A DNA stretch of 64,000 nucleotides from Robiginitalea sp. GTDB taxonomy: Bacteria > Bacteroidota > Bacteroidia > Flavobacteriales > Flavobacteriaceae. Positions 43,554 to 51,542 of the stretch are shown here, in pieces. The notes below the pieces were generated by a model. That model saw only the letters and a list, made by a program, of their open reading frames with translations, was not told the DNA's origin and ran no database searches. The DNA lies in contig JAHECA010000002.1 in assembly GCA_024642005.1 (NCBI GenBank), positions 126,756 to 190,755 on the forward strand, read 5' to 3'. Position numbers and translations under genes: made by a program. Within the stretch, counting starts at the first letter, position 1. Every line of letters starts with the position of its first letter.

Positions 43554-44741
43554 CTAGGTCAGAGCCGCTTTGATGCGGGCTACGGCCTGGCGGATTTCAT
43601 CTTCAGAAGCCGCGTAGGAAATACGGATGCAGTCGGCATTTCCGAAAGCCTCCCCGGTAACCGTGGCCACCCCTGCCACTTCCAGCAGGTACATGGCAAA
43701 GTCGGCGGCATTGCCGATGTGGTGCCCGTGCAGGGTCTTGCCGAAGAAGGAAGAAATATCAGGGAACACATAAAAGGCCCCTTCCGGCACGTTCAGCTTA
43801 AACCCGGGGATTTCCCCCAGCAGGGACAGGATGAGGTCGCGGCGCTGGTGGAATTTGTCGATCATGAACTGGATCTTGCTCAGGGGGGCGTCCAGGGCGG
43901 TTATGGTCGCCCGCTGGGCGATGGCATTGGCCCCGCTGGTAATCTGGCCCTGGAATTTCGTGCAGGCCTTGGCGATCCAGGCCGGTGCGCCGATAAAGCC
44001 GATGCGCCAACCGGTCATGGCATAGGCCTTAGAAACTCCGTTTACGGTAATGCACCGCTCGTACATGCCGGGCAGGGCGGCCATGCTGACATGGCCCCCG
44101 CGGAAGTTGATGTGTTCGTAAATCTCGTCAGACACCACGAAAATGCCCGGGTGTTCCCGCAGCACGGCAGCCAGGTTTTCCAGCTCTTCTGCGCTGTAGA
44201 CCGAACCGCTCGGGTTGCAGGGGGATGAAAACCAGAGCATCTTGGTTTTGGGGGTAATGACGGCCCGAAGCTGGGCGGCAGTCATTTTGAAGTCGGTATC
44301 GATGCTGGTAGGCACTTCGACCGGCACGCCGTCGGCCAGTTTTACGATGTCGCGGTAGCTCACCCAATAGGGCGCGGGCAGAATAACTTCGTCGCCCTGA
44401 TTGATCATTACCATGGCCACATTGGCGAGGGATTGCTTGGCCCCGGTGGAAACCACTATCTGGTCGGTTCCGTATTGCAGGTTGTTGTCTCTGAGGAACT
44501 TCCGGGATATCGCCTGCTTCAGGTCGCCGTACCCGTCTACAGGGGAGTAGCTGCTGTAGTTCTCGTCAATGGCTTTTTTGGCCGACTCCTTGATAAAGTC
44601 GGGGATGTTGAAATCGGGCTCTCCCAGGCTCAGGCCAATGACGTCTTTTCCTGCCTGTTTGAGTTCGCGTGCTTTGGCCGCCATAGCGAGGGTGGCCGAC
44701 GTTTCCATGTTGATGATCCGCTCGGAGAGAAACTGGTTCAT
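43554..44741 (-). CDS. Pyridoxal-phosphate-dependent aspartate-type aminotransferase
   Basis: The 395-residue class I aminotransferase matches the Ib subgroup of aspartate aminotransferases. Features include LSLGEPDFNIPDFI near the N-terminus, STGAKQSLANVAMVMINQGDEVILPAPYW, SSPCNPSGSVYS, VVSDEIYEHI, and the PLP-lysine motif VSKAYAMTGWRIGF. It would transfer an amino group between aspartate (or another amino acid) and 2-oxoglutarate; exact preference is unknown. It lies 16 bp downstream of the desaturase gene on the same strand and ends before a terminator. Confidence 0.93.
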   Translation of the reverse strand: MNQFLSERIINMETSATLAMAAKARELKQAGKDVIGLSLGEPDFNIPDFIKESAKKAIDENYSSYSPVDGYGDLKQAISRKFLRDNNLQYGTDQIVVSTGAKQSLANVAMVMINQGDEVILPAPYWVSYRDIVKLADGVPVEVPTSIDTDFKMTAAQLRAVITPKTKMLWFSSPCNPSGSVYSAEELENLAAVLREHPGIFVVSDEIYEHINFRGGHVSMAALPGMYERCITVNGVSKAYAMTGWRIGFIGAPAWIAKACTKFQGQITSGANAIAQRATITALDAPLSKIQFMIDKFHQRRDLILSLLGEIPGFKLNVPEGAFYVFPDISSFFGKTLHGHHIGNAADFAMYLLEVAGVATVTGEAFGNADCIRISYAASEDEIRQAVARIKAALT

Positions 44742-44757
44742 AAGTTAGTGACTCGGT

Positions 44758-45861
44758 TTACTGGAGTTGAAGGGCCGGCCTTTTCCCGAGCTCCTTCAGG
44801 TGTTTGAAATGCGAAATTATCGCTTTTCGGGTTGTTTTGTATTCGTGGTAGGGCAAATTGAACTCAGCGGCAGTCTCTTTCACAATTTTGGAAATTTTTG
44901 TGTAGTGGATGTGCGAGATGTTCGGAAATATATGGTGCTCTACCTGGTGGTTGAGCCCGCCGGTAAACCAGTTCACCACCCGATTGCGGGTGCCGAAATT
45001 TACGGTGGTGTTGAGCTGGTGAATGGCCCAGCTGTTTTTCATCTGCCCGTCTTCCTGAGGCAGGGGCATATCGGCGTGGTCGACCACATGCGCCAGCTGG
45101 AAAACGACACTCAGAATAACCCCGGCCACATAATGCATCACAAAGAAGCCGAGCAGTACCTGCCACCAGGCGATGTCTAGCACCATTATGGGAACGATGA
45201 TCCATACAACGATGTATATGAGTTTGGTCGCCACCAGAACACTCCAGTTCAGGAAAGGATTGGGCAGTTTTCCGTAAGAAAGGCGCCTTTTCGTATAGCG
45301 GTACATCTGCAAGAAATCGGAGGTTATGGCCCAGTTAAAGGTCAGCAGCCCGTACAGGAAAATGGAGTAGTAATGCTGGAAGCGGTGAAAGCGGCGCCAT
45401 TTGGCGTGCTCCGAGAAGCGCAGGACGCCTTTGGCCTCCAGGTCTTCATCGTGGTTGTGGATATTGGTGTAGGTGTGGTGCAGTACGTTGTGCTGTACCT
45501 GCCAGTTGTACACGTTGCCCGCCAGAATGTAAATGCTGCCGCCCATGATCTTGTTAACCCAGGGTCGGGAAGAGAAGCTCCCGTGGTTGCCGTCGTGCAT
45601 CACGTTCATGCCCACGCCGGCCATCCCCACGCCCATCAGCATGGCCAGCAACAGGTTGGCCCAGCCCGGTAGGCCAAGGGTAAGGATCAGGAAGTAGGGC
45701 GTCAACAGCAGGCTGAACATCACGGCAGATTTCAGGTAGAGTTTCCAGTTGCCGGTTTTCTTCAGGTCGTTATCCCTAAAATAGGCATTAACGCGCTGGT
45801 TTAAGGTCTTGAAGAACTGGGTGGATTCGGTGCGGGGAAAGCGGATAGTGGACTGCTTCAT
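44758..45861 (-). CDS. Membrane fatty acid desaturase (acyl-CoA/acyl-lipid type)
   Basis: The 367-residue integral membrane di-iron enzyme has the three histidine boxes of front-end-type desaturases: HDGNH, HNVLHH and HQVEHHIFPNISH, plus hydrophobic segments around LLLTPYFLILTLGLPGWANLLLAMLMG and further helices. The Gln in the third box (QxxHH) is typical of delta-6/delta-5-like desaturases, but no cytochrome b5 domain is fused. It would introduce a double bond into membrane fatty acids; the position is not determined. The ATG at 45861 opens the protein; 36 further in-frame bases upstream are not supported. Confidence 0.9.
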   Translation of the reverse strand: MKQSTIRFPRTESTQFFKTLNQRVNAYFRDNDLKKTGNWKLYLKSAVMFSLLLTPYFLILTLGLPGWANLLLAMLMGVGMAGVGMNVMHDGNHGSFSSRPWVNKIMGGSIYILAGNVYNWQVQHNVLHHTYTNIHNHDEDLEAKGVLRFSEHAKWRRFHRFQHYYSIFLYGLLTFNWAITSDFLQMYRYTKRRLSYGKLPNPFLNWSVLVATKLIYIVVWIIVPIMVLDIAWWQVLLGFFVMHYVAGVILSVVFQLAHVVDHADMPLPQEDGQMKNSWAIHQLNTTVNFGTRNRVVNWFTGGLNHQVEHHIFPNISHIHYTKISKIVKETAAEFNLPYHEYKTTRKAIISHFKHLKELGKRPALQLQ

Positions 45862-45938
45862 GAAAGTAAATTCTGTATATTCTATAACGCGCCTCAAGGG
45901 CGACTTATTCTTAAAATAATCGTCAGCTGCATATTATG

Positions 45939-45946
45939 TATTTTTG
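45939..45946 (+). promoter_or_regulatory. Bacteroidota -7 element before rsmG
   Basis: TATTTTTG matches TAnnTTTG and lies 21 bp before the ATG at 45968; an upstream in-frame ATG at 45944 falls inside the box and is therefore unlikely to be the start. Confidence 0.5.
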
Positions 45947-45967
45947 CAGCCGTTGACAAAGATACCA

Positions 45968-46597
45968 ATGACAGCCGAAATCGTCTTCGAAAATTTTCCC
46001 AATTTATCCGATCGCCAAAAAGAACAGTTCCGCGCCATGGGCGATTTGTATCACGACTGGAACCGGAAAATCAACGTGGTGTCGCGCAAAGATGTAGACG
46101 AACTCTACCTGCGCCATGTGTTGCATTCGCTGGGGATTGCCAGGGTTGTGCGCTTCGCGCCCGGGCAACGGGTGCTCGATGTGGGCACGGGCGGTGGCTT
46201 TCCGGGTATCCCGCTGGCAGTCTTATTTCCCGATACCCAATTCACCCTTGTCGACGCCATCGGCAAAAAAATCAGGGTGGTCGAAGAGGTGATACAGGGC
46301 CTGGGGCTTCGCAATGCCAGGGCGCGGCAGGTCCGGGTCGAAAGCCTGAAGGAGCAGTACGATTTTATCGTTAGCCGGGCCGTGGCCGCCATGCCCACCT
46401 TTGTTCACTGGACCAATGGCAGGCTGAGGCCGGGCACCGCTGCCAGCCTGCCCAACGGCATCCTTTACCTCAAGGGCGGCGATCTGAGCGAAGAGCTGGC
46501 CGATTTTCCGCAGGCACAAATCTTCCCCTTATCCGAATATTTCACGGATTCGTTCTTTGAAACCAAAAAAGTAGTCTACTTGCCTGCCGGCCGCTGA
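45968..46597 (+). CDS. rsmG: 16S rRNA (guanine527-N7)-methyltransferase
   Basis: RsmG methylates G527 of 16S rRNA. The 209 residues show the family order: FRAMGDLYHDWNRKINVVSRKDVDELYLRHVLHSL near the N-terminus, the SAM loop VLDVGTGGGFPGIPLAVLFP, VDAIGKKIRVVEEV, and FIVSRAVAAM. Length is normal. The ATG at 45968 gives the usual short N-terminus and follows the -7 box. It points toward the pruA gene, which is transcribed from the other strand. Confidence 0.96.
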   Translation: MTAEIVFENFPNLSDRQKEQFRAMGDLYHDWNRKINVVSRKDVDELYLRHVLHSLGIARVVRFAPGQRVLDVGTGGGFPGIPLAVLFPDTQFTLVDAIGKKIRVVEEVIQGLGLRNARARQVRVESLKEQYDFIVSRAVAAMPTFVHWTNGRLRPGTAASLPNGILYLKGGDLSEELADFPQAQIFPLSEYFTDSFFETKKVVYLPAGR

Positions 46598-46599
46598 AA

Positions 46600-46728
46600 T
46601 TACAGCGTGCGGATCATTTGGTCGGCTTCCCGGCATCTCTTGGCGAAGCGCCGGAAGGTGTTGAGAAGGCCGTCTAAAGAATATGAATTCCTTTTTGGAA
46701 AGGCTGTGCTATGTGAGGAGTTTTCCAT
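46600..46728 (-). CDS. Possible small protein of 42 residues
   Basis: A short frame starting at an ATG at 46728 encodes 42 residues (MENSSHSTAFPKRNSYSLDG, then LLNTFRRFAKRCREADQMIRTL), with a basic helical C-terminal half. It has an AT-rich upstream region in which a promoter could lie, and it fills part of the gap between pruA and rsmG. I do not recognise a family, and it ends three bases from the rsmG stop. It may simply be an open frame by chance. Confidence 0.3.
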   Translation of the reverse strand: MENSSHSTAFPKRNSYSLDGLLNTFRRFAKRCREADQMIRTL

Positions 46729-46795
46729 GAATCTTGTAATTACGGTAAATTTACATAAAATTAACGATAAGTTTACATAGAAAATTATATTGGGA

Positions 46796-46825
46796 CCAAA
46801 AAAACCCCGGAGGCTTCCGGGGTTT
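46796..46825 (-). terminator. Rho-independent terminator after pruA
   Basis: On the minus strand a perfect 10-bp stem AAACCCCGGA / TCCGGGGTTT with a 4-nt loop runs into seven Ts, 25 bp after the pruA stop. Confidence 0.94.
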
Positions 46826-46850
46826 CTGGTCTTTGTCGTCTTAAGGATGG

Positions 46851-48479
46851 CTATCCCAGGAAGGGGTAGCGGTAATCGGTAGGGCTCACAAAAGTCTCCT
46901 TGATGAGCCTGGGCGACACCCAGCGCAGCAGGTTCTGAGCCGAACCGGCCTTGTCGTTGGTGCCTGAGGCCCGGGCTCCGCCAAATGGTTGTTGCCCGAC
47001 CACAGCTCCTGTGGGCTTGTCGTTGATGTAAAAGTTGCCGGCGCAATTCTCCAGGGCACGGGTGGCCTGGTCAATGGCGTAGCGGTCGGTCGAAAGCACG
47101 GCCCCGGTAAGGGCGTATTCGGAGGTCTTGTCGATAAGCTCCAGGGTGGCATCCCACTGAGCATCTTCGTAAATATATACGGTAACTACGGGGCCAAACA
47201 ATTCGGTTTCCATGGTCACGTAATGCGGGTCGGTAGTCAGAATCACCGTGGGTTCTATAAAATAGCCCACAGACTTGTCGTAGTGGCCACCGGCGATAAT
47301 CTGGGCTTTCTTGTCGGCTTTGGCCCGGTCGATAAACCCGGCCAGCTTGTCGAATGAACCCTCATGTATAACCGCAGTGATAAAGTTGCCCATGTCGGCC
47401 GGCGATCCTGGCTTGCGGAACGAGGCGATGTCTTTCTTAACCCGTTCCAGAATGGTGTTAGCCGTCGATTTGGGCAGGTATACCCGCGAGGCGGCGCTGC
47501 ATTTTTGCCCCTGCAGCTCAAAGGCGCCCCGGGTAATGGCCGTGGCCACCTGCTGGGGGTCGGCGCTCGGGTGTGCGACAATGAAGTCTTTGCCCCCGGT
47601 TTCCCCCACAATGCGCGGATAGGTTTTGTACGTGCCGATGTTTTCGCCAATCTTTTTCCAAATGGCCTTGAATACTTCGGTTGAGCCGGTGAAGTGGATG
47701 CCCGAAAAGTCGGGGTGGGTCAGCAGGGTATCGGTAATCATTACCGGGTCGCCGAAGACGGTGTTGATCACCCCGTCGGGCAGGCCGGCTTCTTTGAATA
47801 CCTCCACGATTACCTGCGCTGAGAAGATCTGGTGGTCGCTGGGTTTCCAGACCACTACGTTCCCCATCATGGCAGCACTGGCGGGCAGGTTTCCGGCGAT
47901 GGCTGTGAAATTGAAGGGGGTAATGGCGTAAATGAAGCCTTCCAGGGGGCGGTATTCCACCCTGTTCCAAATGCCATCTGACGACTCGGGCTGCTCGCGG
48001 TAGATCCCCGCCATGAATTCCACGTTGTAGCGCAGAAAATCGATAAGCTCGCAAGCCGCGTCAATCTCGGCCTGGTGAACGGTCTTGGACTGGGCCAGCA
48101 TGGTGGCTGCGTTGATGCGGGCGCGGTAGGGGCCGGCTATCAGGTCGGCCGCCTTCAGGAAGACGGCTGCCCGATGTTCCCAGGGCAGGGCCGCCCAGGC
48201 CTGGCGGGCCTGCAGGGAGGAGGCAATGGCTGCTTCCACATCCTTTTTCCCGGCCAGGTGGTACTGCCCGAGGGTATGGCCGTGCTCGTGGGGAGGGGCC
48301 ATGCGGCGTGTGTTGCCCGTGCGCACTTCCCGTCCGCCGATGGTCATCGGGATGTCGGCTGTGCCTGCGTAATATGCCTTGTACTGTTTCAATACGGCTT
48401 CGCGTTCGGGTGACCCAGGTGCGTAGCTCTTGACCGGCTCGTTAGTGGCCGGCGGGACTTGAAAAAATCCGTTGCCCAT
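46851..48479 (-). CDS. pruA: L-glutamate gamma-semialdehyde dehydrogenase (1-pyrroline-5-carboxylate dehydrogenase)
   Basis: PruA oxidises the product of proline dehydrogenase to glutamate. The 542-residue aldehyde dehydrogenase matches the stand-alone P5C dehydrogenase type: GETGGKDFIVAH with the Glu side of the active site, ELQGQKCSAASRVYLP with the catalytic Cys, TELFGPVVTVYIY, and FYINDKPTGAVVGQQPFGGARASGTNDKAG near the C-terminus, a hallmark of PruA. No proline dehydrogenase is adjacent. A -7 box (48513-48520) precedes the ATG, and a terminator follows. Confidence 0.96.
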   Translation of the reverse strand: MGNGFFQVPPATNEPVKSYAPGSPEREAVLKQYKAYYAGTADIPMTIGGREVRTGNTRRMAPPHEHGHTLGQYHLAGKKDVEAAIASSLQARQAWAALPWEHRAAVFLKAADLIAGPYRARINAATMLAQSKTVHQAEIDAACELIDFLRYNVEFMAGIYREQPESSDGIWNRVEYRPLEGFIYAITPFNFTAIAGNLPASAAMMGNVVVWKPSDHQIFSAQVIVEVFKEAGLPDGVINTVFGDPVMITDTLLTHPDFSGIHFTGSTEVFKAIWKKIGENIGTYKTYPRIVGETGGKDFIVAHPSADPQQVATAITRGAFELQGQKCSAASRVYLPKSTANTILERVKKDIASFRKPGSPADMGNFITAVIHEGSFDKLAGFIDRAKADKKAQIIAGGHYDKSVGYFIEPTVILTTDPHYVTMETELFGPVVTVYIYEDAQWDATLELIDKTSEYALTGAVLSTDRYAIDQATRALENCAGNFYINDKPTGAVVGQQPFGGARASGTNDKAGSAQNLLRWVSPRLIKETFVSPTDYRYPFLG

Positions 48480-48512
48480 GTTGTGTGGTTTTCGCGGTTA
48501 ATAAATGCGATG

Positions 48513-48520
48513 CAAAGGTA
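48513..48520 (-). promoter_or_regulatory. Bacteroidota -7 element before pruA
   Basis: TACCTTTG on the minus strand matches TAnnTTTG, 33 bp before the ATG; a T-rich TTTT lies 17 bp further upstream where TTTG would be expected. Confidence 0.55.
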
Positions 48521-48565
48521 CGAAAAGCACGGGCCTTAAAAAAGAGATAAGGGGATGTGGCGCCC

Positions 48566-48952
48566 TTAATTGAGGGCGAAAGGAGCACAGAGGCGGAAAA
48601 TGGGTACATAGACCCGGAATTTTTCGGTCGAGGTGAAATTAACCATGTTGAAATAGCCCTTCATGGCCCCGATGGGAGAGGCCAGCAGGCAGCCCGAGCT
48701 GTAGGTGTGAGACTCGCCGGGCCTGATTACCGGTTTTTTGCCGATCACCCCTTCCCCGTCGAGCACCTCGATGTCTTTCAGGGCATCGTATATCTTCCAG
48801 TGCCGCGAGGTGAGCTGCACGGCATCCTTGCTCTGGTTTTCGATGGTGATGGTATATCCGAAAGCGAAGTGCATTTTGTAGTTTTTGAAGAAAGTTCCTT
48901 CAAAACTGGTATCTACCGAGATCTTTATACCCTTGGTTACTTGTGTGATCAT
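48566..48952 (-). CDS. apaG: ApaG-family protein
   Basis: The 128-residue protein is a stand-alone ApaG domain, an immunoglobulin-like beta fold whose role is unclear (once linked to Co/Mg efflux). Visible family features are HFAFGYTITIENQSKDAVQL, SRHWKI, GEGVIGKKPVIRPGESHTYSSGC, and MKGYFNM. Length is typical. It is the last gene of an operon with the DUF3667 membrane protein (three bases upstream) and the secretion plug protein. A weak hairpin CGCCCT/AGGGCG spans its stop codon at 48561-48578. Confidence 0.93.
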   Translation of the reverse strand: MITQVTKGIKISVDTSFEGTFFKNYKMHFAFGYTITIENQSKDAVQLTSRHWKIYDALKDIEVLDGEGVIGKKPVIRPGESHTYSSGCLLASPIGAMKGYFNMVNFTSTEKFRVYVPIFRLCAPFALN

Positions 48953-48955
48953 TTT

Positions 48956-50140
48956 CTAATACGTTACCGCGCTGCCAACAAAGAGCACCACAATGGCAAT
49001 CCAGGCCAAGATAACAAATACAGTGTTCAACAGCAGATACTTTATGATGGTTTTAAAATGACCCTGTTTGTAAAATTTGCGCATCGCCACATAGAGGTAC
49101 ACAGCGAAGACGGCAAACGACAACCAGGTCAGATTGGTATCCTTCCCAATAAGGCGACCTGCCAAAAGCCCAATAATGAGCAAGATAAAAAAGAGGGACT
49201 GAATGTGAAAGCTAAACACCAGATTATCGGTGTAGGTGTAACTTTTCCTGATGTACACCAGCCAAAGGAAGATCGAAAACACCGGCAGGAAAAAGAAAGT
49301 GGCCAGCGGAAGCTTTGAAATTTGATCGCTGATAAAGCTCCCGGGCTGCCGCAAAAGCCGCAGCACCGATTGTGCCGTGTCAAAGCTCAGCCGGTCTTCG
49401 GCATTCTCGGCGAGGCCATAGCGGGCTACTGCTTCTTCGTATTCGTACAGGGTATCGTTGCGGATCAGGGTAATAAAGGCCCCTGTTTTTTCGGCAATGC
49501 GCCCGATGTAGCCCCCCTCCACTTTTGTCAGGAATCCTTTTGGGTCGGCAATCAGTGCGGAGTCCTTGCTGTGCTTGGCCTCCATGATCTGCTCTCCGAG
49601 CGGAATCGAATCGAGCGCCTCGAGCGCCTTCCTGGCCTCTTTGATATCTCCCCCGAGTTGTAAGGAATCCAGGGCCTGAAGCGCCATTTGCTTTTCGGGT
49701 TCATTTATGGCGATTTCAATTTTCGGGATCTGCGGCACCTCATCGAGCTTCTGGTCCAAATGCTGCCGGTCCAGCGATTTAAAATCGCCCCCCATGTTGA
49801 GCAGCAGGAAATAGATGATGGCCAGGCTAAGCAAAAAGCGGAAGGGGTTGGTGTAAGAGACCCGTTTGCCCGCCACATAGTCGAGGGAAATGCGGCCCGG
49901 GCTTAAAATCAGTGACTTCACGGTTTTCAGCAGGCGGGAATCGTAGTCGATTATGCTGCCCAGGAATTCCTCCAAGAAATCGCGCATGCCCAGGCTCTTG
50001 GTGCTGTTCAGCTGCGAGCAGTAGGGACAATAGCGGTCGCTCAGCTCCAGGGGGTGCCCGCAGTTCAGGCATTTGTTGCCCCGGAATTTTAGCTGGTATC
50101 GAACGGCCTTGCGGGCCGGTTTGCTCAATTCTTCGCCCAT
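48956..50140 (-). CDS. DUF3667 membrane protein with zinc ribbon
   Basis: The 394-residue protein has an N-terminal zinc ribbon (Cys24, Cys27, Cys38, Cys41) followed by the DUF3667 signature (FLEEFLGSIIDYDSRLLKTVKSLILSPG and YVAGKRVSYTNPFRFLLSLAIIYFLL). After the first helix comes a soluble region of about 150 residues rich in charged repeats, then about four more helices near the C-terminus. The function of DUF3667 is unknown. It lies between the type IX secretion plug gene (five bases upstream) and apaG, which suggests an envelope role, but this is only context. Confidence 0.85.
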   Translation of the reverse strand: MGEELSKPARKAVRYQLKFRGNKCLNCGHPLELSDRYCPYCSQLNSTKSLGMRDFLEEFLGSIIDYDSRLLKTVKSLILSPGRISLDYVAGKRVSYTNPFRFLLSLAIIYFLLLNMGGDFKSLDRQHLDQKLDEVPQIPKIEIAINEPEKQMALQALDSLQLGGDIKEARKALEALDSIPLGEQIMEAKHSKDSALIADPKGFLTKVEGGYIGRIAEKTGAFITLIRNDTLYEYEEAVARYGLAENAEDRLSFDTAQSVLRLLRQPGSFISDQISKLPLATFFFLPVFSIFLWLVYIRKSYTYTDNLVFSFHIQSLFFILLIIGLLAGRLIGKDTNLTWLSFAVFAVYLYVAMRKFYKQGHFKTIIKYLLLNTVFVILAWIAIVVLFVGSAVTY

Positions 50141-50145
50141 GGGAA

Positions 50146-51390
50146 TCAGTTGGTGATCGTGCTCGAGTTGGCAGTACCTACCCCGATGACGCTATCGTAA
50201 ATATCCCCAAAATTCCTGTAATAAACCAATATGGTGTAGGTGTTTTCGGTTACGTGGAAATTCCCGACCACAGCATTCAGCTCCACGGTGCCGTCTTCGC
50301 GCTCAATCACATACTTATAATTGTAGAATCCCTGCTTGAGCAGCAGGGTGGCTTCCATGTTGCCGGTATCGCTATTGTAGGTCATCAGGTTTTCTTCAGA
50401 CAGCTCGTAGTTGTTGTATTTGCCGAAGATATACACCTTGTCGAGGCCCAGCAGGGGGGTATAGGGGAGGAAGAAGTGCACCAGGGTGTACTCGGCTTCC
50501 CGGGAGGGGTCGCTGCCCTGCAGGGTGCGGATCATGTAGTCGCCATTGATGTCGGGGTAATAGGTATAGGCCAGGTCGAAGCGATACCTGTTCGGGAAAA
50601 GGTAGTGGTGGTACAGGTCTTCGATCGAAATGCTCGAGATGGCCGCGGTGGGAGCCCTCAGGTCGCTCGTATCAAAATATTCGTATTCGTTGCCCCCGTA
50701 AAAGGCGGTTTCCTGGTCGTATTTATAGACCAGTTCGGAACCCAGGGTAAATTGGGGCGGGATGTTGTAACGGGCCGTGGGCCAATGGAAATTTTGCAAA
50801 ATGGCCACCTTCACCATCTGCTTCGGATTGATCAGCTGTATGCCTGCCGGCTTGATGCCAAACTGAACCGACTGCATGGTATTCATGGAGGCGAATTGCC
50901 GCGACCGGCGCACACTGGCGGGCACATTCACCAGGTCCTGGAAGATCACAAACCGTCGCGAAAACTGCAATTCCCCGGCGGTATTATAAATTTCAAGCAT
51001 ATAGTTCCCGCTTACCCGGGGGGCCACCTGCTGGTTCGGCAACCTGAGGCGGTAGTTCGAAAAGGACTGCAGGGTGGTAAAGCTGTTCCCGTAATCCACG
51101 ATCCGCTGGTTGTCCATCCCGCTCAGGTATTGCGATTTGAGCAGGGCCGAGGGGGTCCAGTCGTAGTTGCAGTGAACGATGCGGTAATAATAGTCCTGTT
51201 CCCGTGCCGTGAGGTCGTCGAACTCCAGGATGATGGGTTCTCCGAGCTGCACGATCGGAAACTGGTCGTCTGTTGGGCCCTTGAAGACGATCGACTTGAT
51301 GTTCGGGGGCGGGGGAGCTTCGGTGAGCACCTGGGCCGGCAGGGACAGGGCCCAGAGGAAAATGGGCAGTAAGCAAAGCAAAAATCGCAT
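50146..51390 (-). CDS. DUF5103 protein, type IX secretion system plug family
   Basis: The 414-residue secreted protein (signal peptide MRFLLCLLPIFLWALSLPAQ) matches DUF5103, the family of the plug protein that closes the SprA translocon of the type IX secretion system. Family stretches include LEFDDLTAREQDYYYRIVHCNYDWTPS, QYLSGMDNQRIVDYGNSFTTLQSFSNYRLRLP and a C-terminal domain with YTLVHFFLPYTPLLGLDKVYIFGKYN. The ATG at 51390 is set by the signal peptide. It is first in an operon with the DUF3667 and apaG genes. Its assignment as the working plug in this organism is from family knowledge. Confidence 0.87.
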   Translation of the reverse strand: MRFLLCLLPIFLWALSLPAQVLTEAPPPPNIKSIVFKGPTDDQFPIVQLGEPIILEFDDLTAREQDYYYRIVHCNYDWTPSALLKSQYLSGMDNQRIVDYGNSFTTLQSFSNYRLRLPNQQVAPRVSGNYMLEIYNTAGELQFSRRFVIFQDLVNVPASVRRSRQFASMNTMQSVQFGIKPAGIQLINPKQMVKVAILQNFHWPTARYNIPPQFTLGSELVYKYDQETAFYGGNEYEYFDTSDLRAPTAAISSISIEDLYHHYLFPNRYRFDLAYTYYPDINGDYMIRTLQGSDPSREAEYTLVHFFLPYTPLLGLDKVYIFGKYNNYELSEENLMTYNSDTGNMEATLLLKQGFYNYKYVIEREDGTVELNAVVGNFHVTENTYTILVYYRNFGDIYDSVIGVGTANSSTITN

Positions 51391-51409
51391 GGGGAGCCGC
51401 TGTTTGAGG

Positions 51410-51417
51410 CAAAGGTA
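51410..51417 (-). promoter_or_regulatory. Bacteroidota -7 element before the plug operon
   Basis: TACCTTTG on the minus strand matches TAnnTTTG, 19 bp before the ATG; TTCG lies 18 bp upstream where TTTG is expected. The nqrA promoter region starts about 70 bp away in the other direction. Confidence 0.55.
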
Positions 51418-51483
51418 AACAAAAACCGTACCCCCCGAATTTGCCACCGATGTACGGTCAAAAAAAGGGGGTAATAATTATGA

Positions 51484-51522
51484 TTGCACGCTCAGATGTG
51501 CTATTTTTGGGCCGTAATTTTG
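51484..51522 (+). promoter_or_regulatory. Promoter region of the nqr operon
   Basis: Two overlapping-range -7 boxes, TATTTTTG (51502-51509) and TAATTTTG (51515-51522), both fit TAnnTTTG and lie 20-33 bp before the nqrA ATG. The first has a partial -33 (TTG, 51484-51486) at 15 bp. Which is used cannot be decided by eye. Confidence 0.5.
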
Positions 51523-51542
51523 TAAACTAAGGCTACGTTCCT

